Shown: positions 1-8,460, counted from the first letter of the stretch. The stretch is 64,000 nucleotides of DNA from Sphingomonas sp. MA1305 (GCF_016107325.1 NZ_RCVT01000001.1:1488001-1552000); one strand, 5' to 3'. Notes: generated by a model not told the origin, from the letters alone. Numbers and translations are program-made.

Positions 1-96
1 CTCTGGCAGTTTCCCGCAAGACAAACAATTCAGAAGCGACAAGCACCTAGGGCTTAGGCTGGCGCCACCTTCGCGGCGGCCGTTCGTTATGGCGCG

Positions 97-372
97 ATGA
101 CCGACACGATCGCGGACCTGCAGATGCGTATGGAGGCCGCCGCGGCGGCGCTCGACTTCGAGGAGGCTCGCCGATTGCGCGACCGGATCGCTCTGATCCG
201 CGGCGGTGCTTCCGAGAGCGAGGCGGCGGCCGTCGACGCGGTCGCGCTGACCCGTCAGCGGCCGGGCTCCATGGGTCTCGGCACCAGTCAGCAGCGCGTC
301 GAGCCACGCGCCGGCTGGCGCCCCCCGCCCAAGCCCGATCCGATGACGCAGGGCCACCGCCGGCGGCGCTAG
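97..372 (+). CDS. UvrB/UvrC (UVR) motif small protein
   Basis: A 91-residue protein. Residues 5-35 form a UVR-type helical hairpin (DLQMRMEAAAAALDFEEARR followed by LRDRI), the motif that UvrB and UvrC use to bind each other. The rest is a low-complexity tail rich in Pro, Arg and Gly. Free-standing UVR-motif proteins of this size are common in sphingomonads, but their role is not established. The ATG was chosen because the motif begins right after it. There is no operon partner: metN starts 108 bases downstream. The motif is clear; any repair function is inference. Confidence 0.7.
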   Translation: MTDTIADLQMRMEAAAAALDFEEARRLRDRIALIRGGASESEAAAVDAVALTRQRPGSMGLGTSQQRVEPRAGWRPPPKPDPMTQGHRRRR

Positions 373-480
373 AGACCGGGCTGGCGCGAACCCGACAAGC
401 GGAGCTTACCGCCGACGAAGACGAACTTGCGCCGATCGCCGGCAGTCTTCGGCTAGCTGCGGCGGCGGTACCGCACCGCC

Positions 481-1230
481 ATGAACCTGTCCCCCGATCC
501 GATCATCCTGCTCGACCGCGTGTCGAAGCGCTTTCCCGACGGCACCGCTGCCTTGGCGGACGTGTCGCTGGCCGTGCCGCGCGGCGCGATGTTCGGCATC
601 ATCGGGCGTTCTGGAGCAGGCAAGTCGACCCTGCTCCGCCTGATCAACGGCCTCGAGCAGCCGAGCGCCGGCACGGTGACGGTCGATGGCCTGTCCCTCG
701 CCGGGGCGGATGCGGAGACGGTGCGAACGGTACGCCGCCGTGCCGCGATGATCTTCCAGTCCTTCGGCCTGCTCGCCAATCGCACGGTCGCCGCCAATGT
801 CGCCTTGCCGCTCGAACTCGCCCGCATCCCCCACGCCGAGCGGCACGAACGGACCGCCGCGCTGCTGGCCCGCGTCGGTCTCGCCGACAAGGCCAACGTC
901 CATCCCGCACGGCTGTCGGGTGGCCAACGCCAGCGGGTCGGCATCGCCCGCGCCCTCGCCACCCGGCCTGATATCCTTTTGTGCGACGAGGCAACCAGCG
1001 CGCTCGATCCGGAGACGACCCGTTCGGTGCTGGGTCTGCTGCGCGAGCTAAACCAGGAATTGGGACTGACTGTCGTGCTGATCACCCATGAAATGGCGGT
1101 GATCCGCGCCGTCTGCGATCGTGTCGCGGTGCTCGATGCCGGTCGTCTGGTCGAAAGCGGCACCACCGACGCCATGCTTGCCGATCCGGCCCACGGAACG
1201 ACGCTCGCCTTGCTTGGAGACGCGGCATGA
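481..1230 (+). CDS. metN: Methionine ABC transporter ATP-binding protein MetN (short form)
   Basis: This is the ATPase of a methionine importer. It has Walker A (GRSGAGKST, residues 42-50), the Q-loop region MIFQSFGLL, the signature LSGGQRQRVGIARALA, Walker B ILLCDEATSALDP and the H-loop LITHEM. At 249 residues it lacks the C-terminal NIL (ACT-like) domain that gives typical MetN of about 340 residues its methionine-dependent feedback. It overlaps metI by ATGA and heads metN-metI-metQ, which fixes the substrate class better than the ATPase alone. The region 373-480 shows no recognisable SAM riboswitch. Confidence 0.85.
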   Translation: MNLSPDPIILLDRVSKRFPDGTAALADVSLAVPRGAMFGIIGRSGAGKSTLLRLINGLEQPSAGTVTVDGLSLAGADAETVRTVRRRAAMIFQSFGLLANRTVAANVALPLELARIPHAERHERTAALLARVGLADKANVHPARLSGGQRQRVGIARALATRPDILLCDEATSALDPETTRSVLGLLRELNQELGLTVVLITHEMAVIRAVCDRVAVLDAGRLVESGTTDAMLADPAHGTTLALLGDAA

Positions 1231-1892
1231 GCGGCTGGCTCGGCAACATCGTCTGGGGCGACATGCTGACCGCGAGCCGGGACACGCTGGTGATGCTGGG
1301 CGTGTCGCTGATCCTCACCATCCTCGTCGGCGTGCCGCTCGGTGTGCTGCTGTTCCTGACCGACCGCGGCCAGCTGGCGGAGCGCCGCTGGCTCAACCAA
1401 ACGGCCGGAATCCTCGTCAATGTGCTGCGCTCGGTCCCCTTCGTCATCTTGCTGATCGTCATGATCCCGCTGACGTTGCGGCTGGTCGGCACGTCTCTGG
1501 GAGTGGCGGGGGCAATCCCGCCGCTCGTCGTCGGTGCTGCTCCCTTCTACGCCCGGTTGGTCGAACAGGCACTGCGCGAGGTGCCGCGCGGCACGATCGA
1601 GGCGGTACAGGCGATGGGCGCCACGAAGTGGCAGGTCGTCACCAAGGCGTTGTTGCCGGAAGCGCTGCCCGGCCTCGTCGCGGGCGTGACCGTCACCGCC
1701 GTTGCGCTCGTCTCCTTCACCGCAATGGCCGGCGTGGTCGGGGCCGGCGGCCTCGGCGACCTTGCCATCCGCTATGGCTATCAGCGATTCCAGACGGACG
1801 TGATGCTCGTCACCGTCGCGCTGATGGTCGCCCTTGTCCAACTGCTCCAATATGGCGGCGACTGGCTCGCCCGCCGGCTGGACCATCGCTGA
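1227..1892 (+). CDS. metI: Methionine ABC transporter permease MetI
   Basis: A 221-residue integral membrane protein with about five predicted transmembrane segments. The EAA coupling loop lies in the C-terminal half (EALREVPRGTIEAVQAMGAT), where it would dock on MetN. Size and motif fit the MetI/MetP family. The start codon overlaps the metN stop (ATGA), implying translational coupling, and metQ follows after 8 bases. It forms the membrane channel for methionine delivered by MetQ. Confidence 0.9.
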   Translation: MSGWLGNIVWGDMLTASRDTLVMLGVSLILTILVGVPLGVLLFLTDRGQLAERRWLNQTAGILVNVLRSVPFVILLIVMIPLTLRLVGTSLGVAGAIPPLVVGAAPFYARLVEQALREVPRGTIEAVQAMGATKWQVVTKALLPEALPGLVAGVTVTAVALVSFTAMAGVVGAGGLGDLAIRYGYQRFQTDVMLVTVALMVALVQLLQYGGDWLARRLDHR

Positions 1893-1900
1893 GGTTGCCC

Positions 1901-2695
1901 ATGTTCCCCCGCCGGCTGCTGCTCACCGCCCTCCCCGCCCTGCTGCTCGCCGCCTGCGGTCACAAGGACAGCGACCCGCACCATCTCACCGTCGCCGCCA
2001 CCGCTGTGCCGCATGCGGAAATCCTCGAGCAGGTCAAGCCGGTGCTCGCCAAGCAGGGCCTGACCTTGGAGGTCCGGGTGTTCAACGACTATGTCCAGCC
2101 CAATTTGCAGGTCGATCAGGGCCAGATTGACGTCAATTACTTTCAGACCAAGCCCTATCTGGACGAATTCAACGCCTCGCGCGGCACCAAGCTGGTGCCG
2201 ATCGCCGGCATCCATGTCGAACCGCTCGGTGCCTATTCGCGCCGCTGGCGGTCGATCGCGGCGCTGCCGCAGCATGCGACGGTGGCGATCCCCAACGAGC
2301 CGAGCAATGGCGGCCGTGCGTTGCTGCTGCTCCAGCAGGCTGGGCTGATCCGCCTCAGAAACCCAACCGACCCGCTGGCGACCGTGCGCGACATCGCCGC
2401 CAATCCGCGCCAACTGCAGTTCCGCGAACTGGAGGCGGCGACGCTGCCGCGGGTATTGGACCAGATCGATCTGGCGCTGATCAACACCAATTACGCGCTC
2501 GATGCCAAGCTTAATCCCGTGCGTGACGCGCTGGCGATCGAGAACAAGGATTCGCCCTACGTCAACTTCGTCGTCGGCCGGCCCGGCGCCGGTGACGATC
2601 CCCGCGTCCGCGCGCTCGTTGCCGCGCTGCGCAGCCCGGCGACCAAGGCCTTCATCGTCCGCCGCTATCAAGGCGCGGTGCTGCCCGCCTTCTGA
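1901..2695 (+). CDS. metQ: Methionine-binding lipoprotein MetQ
   Basis: Substrate-binding lipoprotein of the MetNIQ importer, 264 residues. The N-terminus is a lipoprotein signal (MFPRRLLLTALPALLLAAC) with the lipidated Cys at residue 19. The mature part has NlpA/MetQ hallmarks, including FNDYVQPNLQVDQGQIDVNYFQTKPYL and LALINTNYALDA. The ATG 8 bases after metI was chosen because it places the lipobox correctly; the reading frame stays open upstream, but that stretch overlaps metI in another frame. Third gene of the operon. Confidence 0.92.
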   Translation: MFPRRLLLTALPALLLAACGHKDSDPHHLTVAATAVPHAEILEQVKPVLAKQGLTLEVRVFNDYVQPNLQVDQGQIDVNYFQTKPYLDEFNASRGTKLVPIAGIHVEPLGAYSRRWRSIAALPQHATVAIPNEPSNGGRALLLLQQAGLIRLRNPTDPLATVRDIAANPRQLQFRELEAATLPRVLDQIDLALINTNYALDAKLNPVRDALAIENKDSPYVNFVVGRPGAGDDPRVRALVAALRSPATKAFIVRRYQGAVLPAF

Positions 2696-2775
2696 TCGGC
2701 CGGCGCGGCGCGCCCTTGCCGATCGCCGACCGGAGCATCATCTGCCGGCCTCACCGCATCGGCAGGAGCGTGGAT

Positions 2776-3621
2776 ATGGACGTCGCCTTTATCGGATTGG
2801 GTCAGATGGGCCACGGCATGGCCGGGCGGCTGATCGACGCCGGCCACCGCGTCACCGTCTGGAACCGCGACACCGGCAAGGCCGAACCGTTCGCGGCGCG
2901 TGGCGCGACCGTCGCCGCCAATCCTGCCGACGCGGCGCGCAGCGGCGTCGCGGTCACGATGCTCGCCAATGACGCGGCGCTGGAGGCGGTCTGCTTCGGG
3001 CACGACGGGCTGCTGTCCGCCGGTCCGGGGCTGCTCCACATCGCGTGCAGCACTGTCAGCGTCGCGCTGACCGACCGGCTCGCTGCGGCGCATCGCGAGG
3101 CCGGCCAGCGCTTCGTCTCGGCCCAGGTGCTCGGCCGACCCGACGTCGCGGCGGCGGGCAAGCTGGCGGTGATCGCGGCCGGCGCGGCCGACGATCTCGA
3201 CGCTGCGGCGCCGGTGTTCGCGGCGATCGGCGCCAAGACGATCGTTATGGGCGATCGGCCCGCGATGGCCGCCGCCGCCAAGGCCGCCGCCAATTTCGGT
3301 ATCGCCGCGGTGATCGAGACGATCAGCGAACAGATGCGCATCGCCGGGGCACAAGGCATCGCCGCCGACCGCATGGCGGCGCTGCTGGTCGAAAGCGACT
3401 TCGGCAGCCGCATCTTCGGCAGCTATGCGCCGATGATCGCCGCGCAGCGGTTCGAGCCGGCCGGTTTTCCGCTGACGCTCGGCCGCAAGGACGTCGGCCT
3501 GGCGATCAGCGCCGCCGACGGTGCGCCCTTGCCGCTCGCCAGCCTGCTCGCCGAGCGCATGGATGCGATCATCGCCGCGGGCGGTGGCGATCGCGACTGG
3601 TCGTGGCTCGGCCAGGCATGA
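2776..3621 (+). CDS. NAD(P)-dependent oxidoreductase, 3-hydroxyisobutyrate dehydrogenase family
   Basis: A 281-residue beta-hydroxyacid dehydrogenase-like protein. The Rossmann motif GLGQMGHGM is at the N-terminus and the catalytic-type Lys in AAAKAAANFG (K-x3-N) sits mid-protein, as in 3-hydroxyisobutyrate, tartronate-semialdehyde and glyoxylate/succinate-semialdehyde reductases. The usual substrate motif DAPVSG is replaced by SAQVLGRPDVA, so the substrate cannot be named. The start at 2776 has AGGAG 7 bases upstream; an in-frame GTG lies 6 bases earlier. It stands alone between metQ and the protease gene. Confidence 0.8.
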   Translation: MDVAFIGLGQMGHGMAGRLIDAGHRVTVWNRDTGKAEPFAARGATVAANPADAARSGVAVTMLANDAALEAVCFGHDGLLSAGPGLLHIACSTVSVALTDRLAAAHREAGQRFVSAQVLGRPDVAAAGKLAVIAAGAADDLDAAAPVFAAIGAKTIVMGDRPAMAAAAKAAANFGIAAVIETISEQMRIAGAQGIAADRMAALLVESDFGSRIFGSYAPMIAAQRFEPAGFPLTLGRKDVGLAISAADGAPLPLASLLAERMDAIIAAGGGDRDWSWLGQA

Positions 3622-3705
3622 TCGCGACTTCCACCGCGACGCGGAGCCGATGATCGCTTCGCGCCGTTCAGCACGCGGTTATCTGTCCCGCGCTATGAAG
3701 TAACA

Positions 3706-4983
3706 GTGGGGCGGGTCGGCATCATTCTGGCGGCGTTGGCGGCGACGTTCGGTGCGAGCGTCGCGCAGGCGCAAGCTGGCGACCTAAACCCGCAATCGAT
3801 CGACGCGGCCTTTGCACAGGACGGGGCGGCGATCGCCGAACGGCTCGGCGTTACCGCCGACGCGGCGGCCCACCAGCTCCGGTTGCAGGCGGACAGCGTC
3901 GCCGCGACCGATGCCCTCGCCGACCGCTACGCCGAGCGGCTCGCCGGCATTGCCGTGCTTCATCAGCCCGACTTCGCGATCCGCATCCTGCTGACCGGCA
4001 ATGAGCCGATTGCCGACACGACGCTCGTCGTCGATGGGGAGGCGGTGCCGGTCCGCTTCGCCACCGGTGCCGCTGCCACACGTCTGGCGCTGGTCCAGGC
4101 GATCAGCGCGCATCAGGCGGAAATCCGCGCCAGTCTGCTGACGCCGCCGGGCCTGGGCGTCGATCCCCGCACCGGCGAACTGGTCGCGGTAGTCGCCCGC
4201 CGCGATGTCGAGCGCGAAGGCGCCACGGCCCTGCGCGACCGCCTCGCAACTCTGGCCGGCGTGCCGGTGCGGCTGCGCGTCATCGACCAGCCCGAACTCG
4301 ACATGAGCGGCATTGCCGGCGGCACCCGCGTCACCGGCAGCGTGCCGGGTGATCCGCACCGCTATCTGTGCACCGCCGGCTTTGTCGTCACCGACGGCCA
4401 GCGCACGGCCTTGTCGACCGCGGCCCATTGCCCCGACACGCTGTCGACGCGCGATGCCGACGGGCAGGAAACCGTGCTGCCGTTCGTCGGCCAATGGGGT
4501 TGGGGCAATCAGGACGTACAGGTCAACGCCAGCCCGCTGCCCCTGCCGCCGACCTTCTATACCGACGCGGCGCGAACGATCAGCCGGCCGGTCACCGCCG
4601 CGCGCGCCCGGGCGGGGATGCGCGCGGGCGACGTCGTCTGCCACCGCGGCGAGCGCACCGGCTACAGCTGTTCGGAGGTCGAGTTGACCGATTTCGCGCC
4701 GGCCGGCGACCTGTGCGGCGGCGCCTGCCTGCCGACCTGGACCACGGTCGCCGGCCCGATCTGCAAATCGGGCGACAGCGGCAGCCCGGTGTTCCTCGGC
4801 ACCGTCGCCTATGGCATCCTCAAGGGCGGCAGCTATCGCGCCGACGGCAGCTGTGCCTTCTGGTTCTATATGTCGACGGACTATCTGCCGACCGGCTGGC
4901 AGCTCCTGACCGCACCGGTTCAGCCGGTGGTCCCCGTAGTCGCCGCTGAACACATCTCCGACTTGGCCGTCAACTCCCCGTGA
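3706..4983 (+). CDS. Secreted S1-family serine protease with N-terminal propeptide
   Basis: A 425-residue exported protease. The signal peptide (about residues 1-23, ending ASVAQAQA) is followed by a propeptide-like region of about 180 residues and a chymotrypsin/streptogrisin-type catalytic domain. The catalytic His lies in STAAHC and the Ser in KSGDSGSP; the Asp is probably in NQDVQV. Several Cys pairs in the catalytic domain suggest disulfides. GTG at 3706 is the start that gives a complete signal peptide, though no strong ribosome site is visible. The propeptide suggests self-activation as in alpha-lytic protease; that is inference. Confidence 0.8.
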   Translation: MGRVGIILAALAATFGASVAQAQAGDLNPQSIDAAFAQDGAAIAERLGVTADAAAHQLRLQADSVAATDALADRYAERLAGIAVLHQPDFAIRILLTGNEPIADTTLVVDGEAVPVRFATGAAATRLALVQAISAHQAEIRASLLTPPGLGVDPRTGELVAVVARRDVEREGATALRDRLATLAGVPVRLRVIDQPELDMSGIAGGTRVTGSVPGDPHRYLCTAGFVVTDGQRTALSTAAHCPDTLSTRDADGQETVLPFVGQWGWGNQDVQVNASPLPLPPTFYTDAARTISRPVTAARARAGMRAGDVVCHRGERTGYSCSEVELTDFAPAGDLCGGACLPTWTTVAGPICKSGDSGSPVFLGTVAYGILKGGSYRADGSCAFWFYMSTDYLPTGWQLLTAPVQPVVPVVAAEHISDLAVNSP

Positions 4984-5135
4984 CGTAGCGAGCGGGACCG
5001 CCAAGCCGGGCACCCCATAGACGATACGGATTGACGTTAATACTTCAGGCGATCCGGCTCCCTAATTCTCTGGCCGCGGTGTGGACGACTAGGACCGGTC
5101 GCCATTCAGCATCACAGGCTTTAGAAACGCCCTGC

Positions 5136-5234
5136 CGTCATTCCCGCGAAGGTGGGAATCCAGACGCGCGGGGGCTGCTTGGAGAGCCGTGACGTCAGGG
5201 GTTCTGGATCCCCGCCTCCGCGGGGATGACGAAC
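5136..5234. repeat. REP-like paired palindrome, copy 1
   Basis: Two short hairpins about 50 bases apart. The left arm is ATTCCC(N8)GGGAAT at 5140-5159, the right arm ATCCCCGC(N4)GCGGGGAT at 5208-5227, flanked by GTC and GACGA. The same arrangement recurs at 39599-39694 and a single related hairpin lies at 34222-34244. This matches the dispersed intergenic REP/BIME elements of proteobacteria. No RAYT transposase is visible in the window. The rest of the gap 4984-5266 holds no recognisable gene. Confidence 0.75.
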
Positions 5235-5266
5235 CATGGCCTGCCATACCCGAATGCCCATCGGCT

Positions 5267-5692
5267 CTAGAGGTCGTAGTACGGGGCATCGTCATCGTCG
5301 GGTGGGCCTGGCGGATAGACGATTGGCTTATCCCCGAAATACCGCCTGACAATCCGGTCGCGACGCTCGAACGTGTCCTCGTCTGGATCGATTTCGTCGG
5401 CGTAGGTGTAAGCCACTTCGAACGTGTCGCCGGTGATGAGATATTCGATTTCCGCCCAGCGGTGTTCCGGCTTCTCGGCCTCCCAGAGGTCAAGAAGCAG
5501 CTGGAACCATCGACTTAAGTCGGGGTCGCGGTATACAATGCTGTTCGCGCGGTTTTTGAAGATTGAGGGGGCGACCAACGACGATCTCACGCGCGCATAG
5601 AGCAACGTGCCGTCAAGCGGATACGCCGTGTCCTCGGCTAGAAGCTGGCCGATTTCCCCGAGCAGGCGGTCCGTCTCGTCATTTGCCACCAC
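5267..5692 (-). CDS. YezG-like (DUF600) immunity/antitoxin protein
   Basis: A 141-residue acidic cytoplasmic protein. The N-terminal helix (DETDRLLGEIGQLLAED), the mid segment WFQLLLDLWEAEKPEHRW and the C-terminal FEVAYTYADEIDPDEDTFER followed by RDRIVRRYFG follow the YezG/DUF600 immunity pattern, in which a Tyr/Asp-rich strand precedes an ERR...YFG helix. Its start overlaps the 3' end of the adjacent nuclease-toxin gene by 14 bases, the usual toxin-immunity order. The reading frame is intact while the toxin frame appears broken. The family call is from recalled motifs, not a search. Confidence 0.65.
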   Translation of the reverse strand: MVANDETDRLLGEIGQLLAEDTAYPLDGTLLYARVRSSLVAPSIFKNRANSIVYRDPDLSRWFQLLLDLWEAEKPEHRWAEIEYLITGDTFEVAYTYADEIDPDEDTFERRDRIVRRYFGDKPIVYPPGPPDDDDAPYYDL

Positions 5693-6676
5693 GCTTCTCC
5701 TTTGGCTCGTTCGGAATTGCCAGACTTTGTCGATGGCCGTTTATGTTGAACCAAATGTTGATCTCGGAAGGGCGCTTCGACGCGCCGTCATAGCTCGGCA
5801 GGATTCTGACGGTGACGTTCCGTCCCGCCCGCTTCGCGCTCGCCCATTGATCTTCAAGGCGGCGATATTCGCCGCGATTAAAATTCGCATCCTGCGCGAA
5901 ATGGTTGAACGCGTCGGTCGGTCCATCAAAACGTGCCGCGATATAGTGACCGCCGTCGTCAGTCGGCCGGCGATCGGCCCCACCGGCCTGGGCCTGCGCT
6001 GATTTCGATCGCACCGCTTATCGACGATTTTCAGGGTGCCCGAAACTCTGCGGGTGCGTCCCGTTCCGTCGATCTGGTATTCGTAGCCGTTGCGCACTTC
6101 GCGACGAAGCGGTGTCGATGTTGCGGAATGGGGGGACGGCCTTATTGTCCGGGATGGTAATTGCCGGCTTGTGACGACAGTGGTGGAAGCTTTTGGCACC
6201 GTCCTTTGTGCCGGCCCATCATTACCCCAATATCCTGATGCCCCCGCACCGCCGCCGCGCCCGCCCCCACCACCCGTGAAGCCACCGCCGCCCCAGCCAT
6301 TCTGCGAGATCGGCCGTGCCGCGTCTGGCTTCGGCAACGAAGAGCGAGAGGTCGAACCTGATATCTGTGCCCTGGGGGTGGGCGTCATGCGGGGCCGCTG
6401 ACGATTGGCGTCCGATCGAGCATCGCGTGGCCACGCCTCGTGTGACGAGGCACCCCCGCCGCCAAACGAGCCTCCTCCCCCACCTCGAAACTGGCCTCTG
6501 CCATCTTGGCCGGAAGCGCGTCCCGACCCGGCGAACGTGAAACGCCCGTCCGCCGGATCATGCCAAGGATTGAACTTGAGCTCGACGCCATCCGCCGCGG
6601 CTATGCTCGGCAATCTGCCGGTTCGAAGCCAGATCGAGAAAGCCCGTCGCCGCTCGCTGTCAGATACGAGAATCAT
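5679..6676 (-). pseudogene. Polymorphic toxin with DNA/RNA non-specific endonuclease C-terminus, frameshifted
   Basis: The 5' frame (from ATG at 6676) encodes KFNPWHDPADGRFTFAGSG, a motif seen at the N-terminus of sphingomonad toxin-like proteins, then a Gly/Ser/Pro-rich linker and RNGYEYQIDGTGRTRRVSGTL. The reading then jumps frame: the C-terminal nuclease core (PTDDGGHYIAARF and FAQDANFNRGEYRRLEDQWA, an Endonuclease_NS_2-type motif with the catalytic-type His) is read in another frame from about 6014 to 5679. Adding one base near 6014-6017 (CGG then GTG CGA) would restore one protein of about 330 residues. No slippery heptamer is apparent. It may be a true pseudogene or a sequencing error; the Gly-rich middle could hide more damage. 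Confidence 0.65.
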
Positions 6677-6812
6677 GCCACCCCCGTCGCTTCAGACGGT
6701 AGGAACATTTGAGGAACAAAATCCAACAAGTCAATCGGAATCTTAGCCGGGAAGCGACGGGATCAGGCTCGACGCCCAGCCTCGTTCAATAGCCGGTTCG
6801 ATGTGACTGGAA

Positions 6813-6889
6813 TGGTGCCCCCGAGAGGACTCGAACCTCCGACCTGCGGTTTAGGAAACCGTCGCTCTATCCGGCTGAGCTACGGGGGC
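6813..6889 (-). tRNA. tRNA-Arg (anticodon CCT)
   Basis: The minus strand reads as a full cloverleaf. The acceptor stem is GCCCCCG/CGGGGGC, the D-arm contains AGCTCAGCCGGATAGAGC, the anticodon loop is TTCCTAA with anticodon CCT (reads AGG), and the T-arm contains GGTTCGAATCC. The CCA end is encoded at 6813-6815. The 3' end faces the toxin/immunity islet, the usual side for tRNA-targeted insertions, but no duplicate of the tRNA 3' end was found nearby. Confidence 0.95.
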
Positions 6890-6928
6890 AGCGCCAGCGT
6901 TCCTAGTTTTTCGCGCTGGACCGGTCAA

Positions 6929-7357
6929 TCAATTCGCCGCCTCCGGCGGGATCACCGGAAAGGGCAGCGGCGCGACCGGCACGCCGTCGTCGACCAGCGC
7001 CTTGGCCTCGGCCAGCGTCGCCTGGCCGTGGATCGCCGCATGCCGTTCCTCGCCGTCATGCATCGCCCGGGCGCGGGTGGCGAAATCGCTGCCGACCCAT
7101 TGCGAGTCCGCCAGTGCACGCTTCTGCACCGCCGCCAGCTCCTGCAGCGCCGCCTTGATCGACGCGGGCGGCGTGTCGGCGCGCTGGTTGCCCTTCGCCG
7201 GCAGATGCGGCGTCATCAATGCCTTGTCGATCCGCGTGTCCGCGCAGAGCGGACAGGCGATCTGGCCGGCGTCGCGCTGCGTGGCATAGGCCTCACTCGA
7301 TCCGAACCACGCTTCGAAGACGTGGCCGCCGCTGCAGCGCAGGTCGAAGACGATCAT
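6929..7357 (-). CDS. DUF1178 family protein
   Basis: A 142-residue protein with the DUF1178 N-terminal signature: MIVFDLRCSGGHVFEAWFGS followed by CPLCAD. This is a FmdB-like putative zinc-ribbon with Cys pairs at about residues 8 and 35-38, and a helical C-terminal half. The function is not established. The start overlaps the stop of the upstream carbon-nitrogen hydrolase gene (ATGA at 7354-7357), so it is the last gene of a coupled run that begins with the glutaredoxin gene. Confidence 0.85.
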   Translation of the reverse strand: MIVFDLRCSGGHVFEAWFGSSEAYATQRDAGQIACPLCADTRIDKALMTPHLPAKGNQRADTPPASIKAALQELAAVQKRALADSQWVGSDFATRARAMHDGEERHAAIHGQATLAEAKALVDDGVPVAPLPFPVIPPEAAN

Positions 7358-8175
7358 GCCACGACCGGGGTCGGGATCGACCGGCGATGTGCCAGCACCG
7401 GGATACGCGATCGCACCGCCGTCACCAGCTCTGGGTCGATGGTGGCAAAGCCGACCCCCGCCGTTTCGCCCATGTCGAGCAGCACCTCGCCCCAGGGATC
7501 GACGACCAGACTGTGGCCATAGGTGGCGCGGCCATCGTCATGCTGGCCGGTCTGCGCCGCCGCCACCACGAAACAGCCATTCTCGATCGCGCGGGCGCGC
7601 AGCAACGTATGCCAATGCGCCGCCCCGGTCGGCCGCGTGAACGCCGCCGGCACGGCCAGTACTGTGGCGCCACTTTCCGCCAGCGTCGCATAGAGGGCGG
7701 GGAACCGCAGGTCGTAGCAGACCGTCGGGCCGAGCGGGCCGAGCGGCGTGTCGACCACCACCGCACCTTCGCCGGCGGCATAAGCCGCCGATTCCCGCCA
7801 CGATTCCCCGGTCGGCAGGTCGACGTCGAACAGATGCAATTTGTCGTAGCGCGCGCGGATCGCGCCCGCGGGGTCGATGACGAAGCCGCGATTGGCCAGC
7901 CGTCCGTCCGGCCGCCGGATCGCCAGCGAGCCGAGATGCACCCATAGGCCGTGATCCTTTGCCGCTGTGCAGACCGCGGCAAGTACCCGATCCTCCGCCT
8001 CGACCCGGATCGACGCCGCCGCGCGCTGCCGATCGCGATCGATCAGCCCCGACATCTCTGGCGTGAACAGCATCGCCGCACCGTCCGCCGCCGCCTCGCG
8101 CACCGCATTGACCAGGGTCGCGGCATTGACGGCGGGATCGATCCCGCTCGTCATCTGCAGCACCGCCGCCTTCAT
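7354..8175 (-). CDS. Carbon-nitrogen hydrolase (nitrilase family amidase)
   Basis: A 273-residue enzyme with the Glu-Lys-Cys triad of the nitrilase superfamily: Glu in FTPEMSG, Lys in YDKLHLFDVDL and Cys in GPTVCYDLRFPALY. The length and YDLRFP motif fit the omega-amidase/NIT branch, which hydrolyses alpha-ketoglutaramate or deaminated glutathione. The ATG at 8175 was preferred over an upstream in-frame start because it overlaps the glutaredoxin stop by ATGA and yields the typical MKAAVLQM start. Next to glutaredoxin, a role in repairing deaminated glutathione is possible but is inference. Confidence 0.85.
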   Translation of the reverse strand: MKAAVLQMTSGIDPAVNAATLVNAVREAAADGAAMLFTPEMSGLIDRDRQRAAASIRVEAEDRVLAAVCTAAKDHGLWVHLGSLAIRRPDGRLANRGFVIDPAGAIRARYDKLHLFDVDLPTGESWRESAAYAAGEGAVVVDTPLGPLGPTVCYDLRFPALYATLAESGATVLAVPAAFTRPTGAAHWHTLLRARAIENGCFVVAAAQTGQHDDGRATYGHSLVVDPWGEVLLDMGETAGVGFATIDPELVTAVRSRIPVLAHRRSIPTPVVA

Positions 8176-8429
8176 GCGGCGAGCAGTGGGTCGAGCCCTC
8201 CGCATGCGTTCAGCGCCGCCAGATCGTCGGAACCGCCGATATGACGGCCATCGATGAACACCTGCGGCACGGTCGTGCGGCCATCCGAGCGCTCGATCAT
8301 CTCGCCGCGCTTCGGACCACCCAAGGTGATGTCATATTCGACCGGCTCCACGCCCTTCGACGCGAGCAGTCGCATCGCCCGGCTGCAATAGGGGCAGAAT
8401 GCCTTGGTGTAGATTTCAACCTTTGCCAT
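8172..8429 (-). CDS. grxC: Glutaredoxin 3
   Basis: An 85-residue thioredoxin-fold protein with the dithiol active site CPYC at residues 12-15, the cis-Pro TVPQVFIDG loop and the glutathione-binding GGSDDL segment. Size and residues are those of GrxC, a glutathione-dependent disulfide reductase of the cytoplasm. It is the first gene of a coupled set with the nitrilase-family and DUF1178 genes and lies 31 bases downstream of comF. Confidence 0.93.
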   Translation of the reverse strand: MAKVEIYTKAFCPYCSRAMRLLASKGVEPVEYDITLGGPKRGEMIERSDGRTTVPQVFIDGRHIGGSDDLAALNACGGLDPLLAA

Positions 8430-8460
8430 AGGCAGGAGGTGTGGACTGGCACGCGGCTTG

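Noticed and set aside
1..96. Possible partial gene at the left edge
   Set aside because: The plus-strand frame from base 1 meets TAG at about 55, and no coding signal is strong enough in under 100 bases.
373..480. Possible SAM riboswitch before metNIQ
   Set aside because: The 108-base gap shows no SAM-II or SAH aptamer pattern and no terminator or sequestering stem that I can recognise.
453..1886. Long open frame on the minus strand across metN and metI
   Set aside because: It is the antisense shadow of two well-supported transporter genes; its composition (His/Arg/Asp/Gln-rich) is typical of GC-rich antisense frames.
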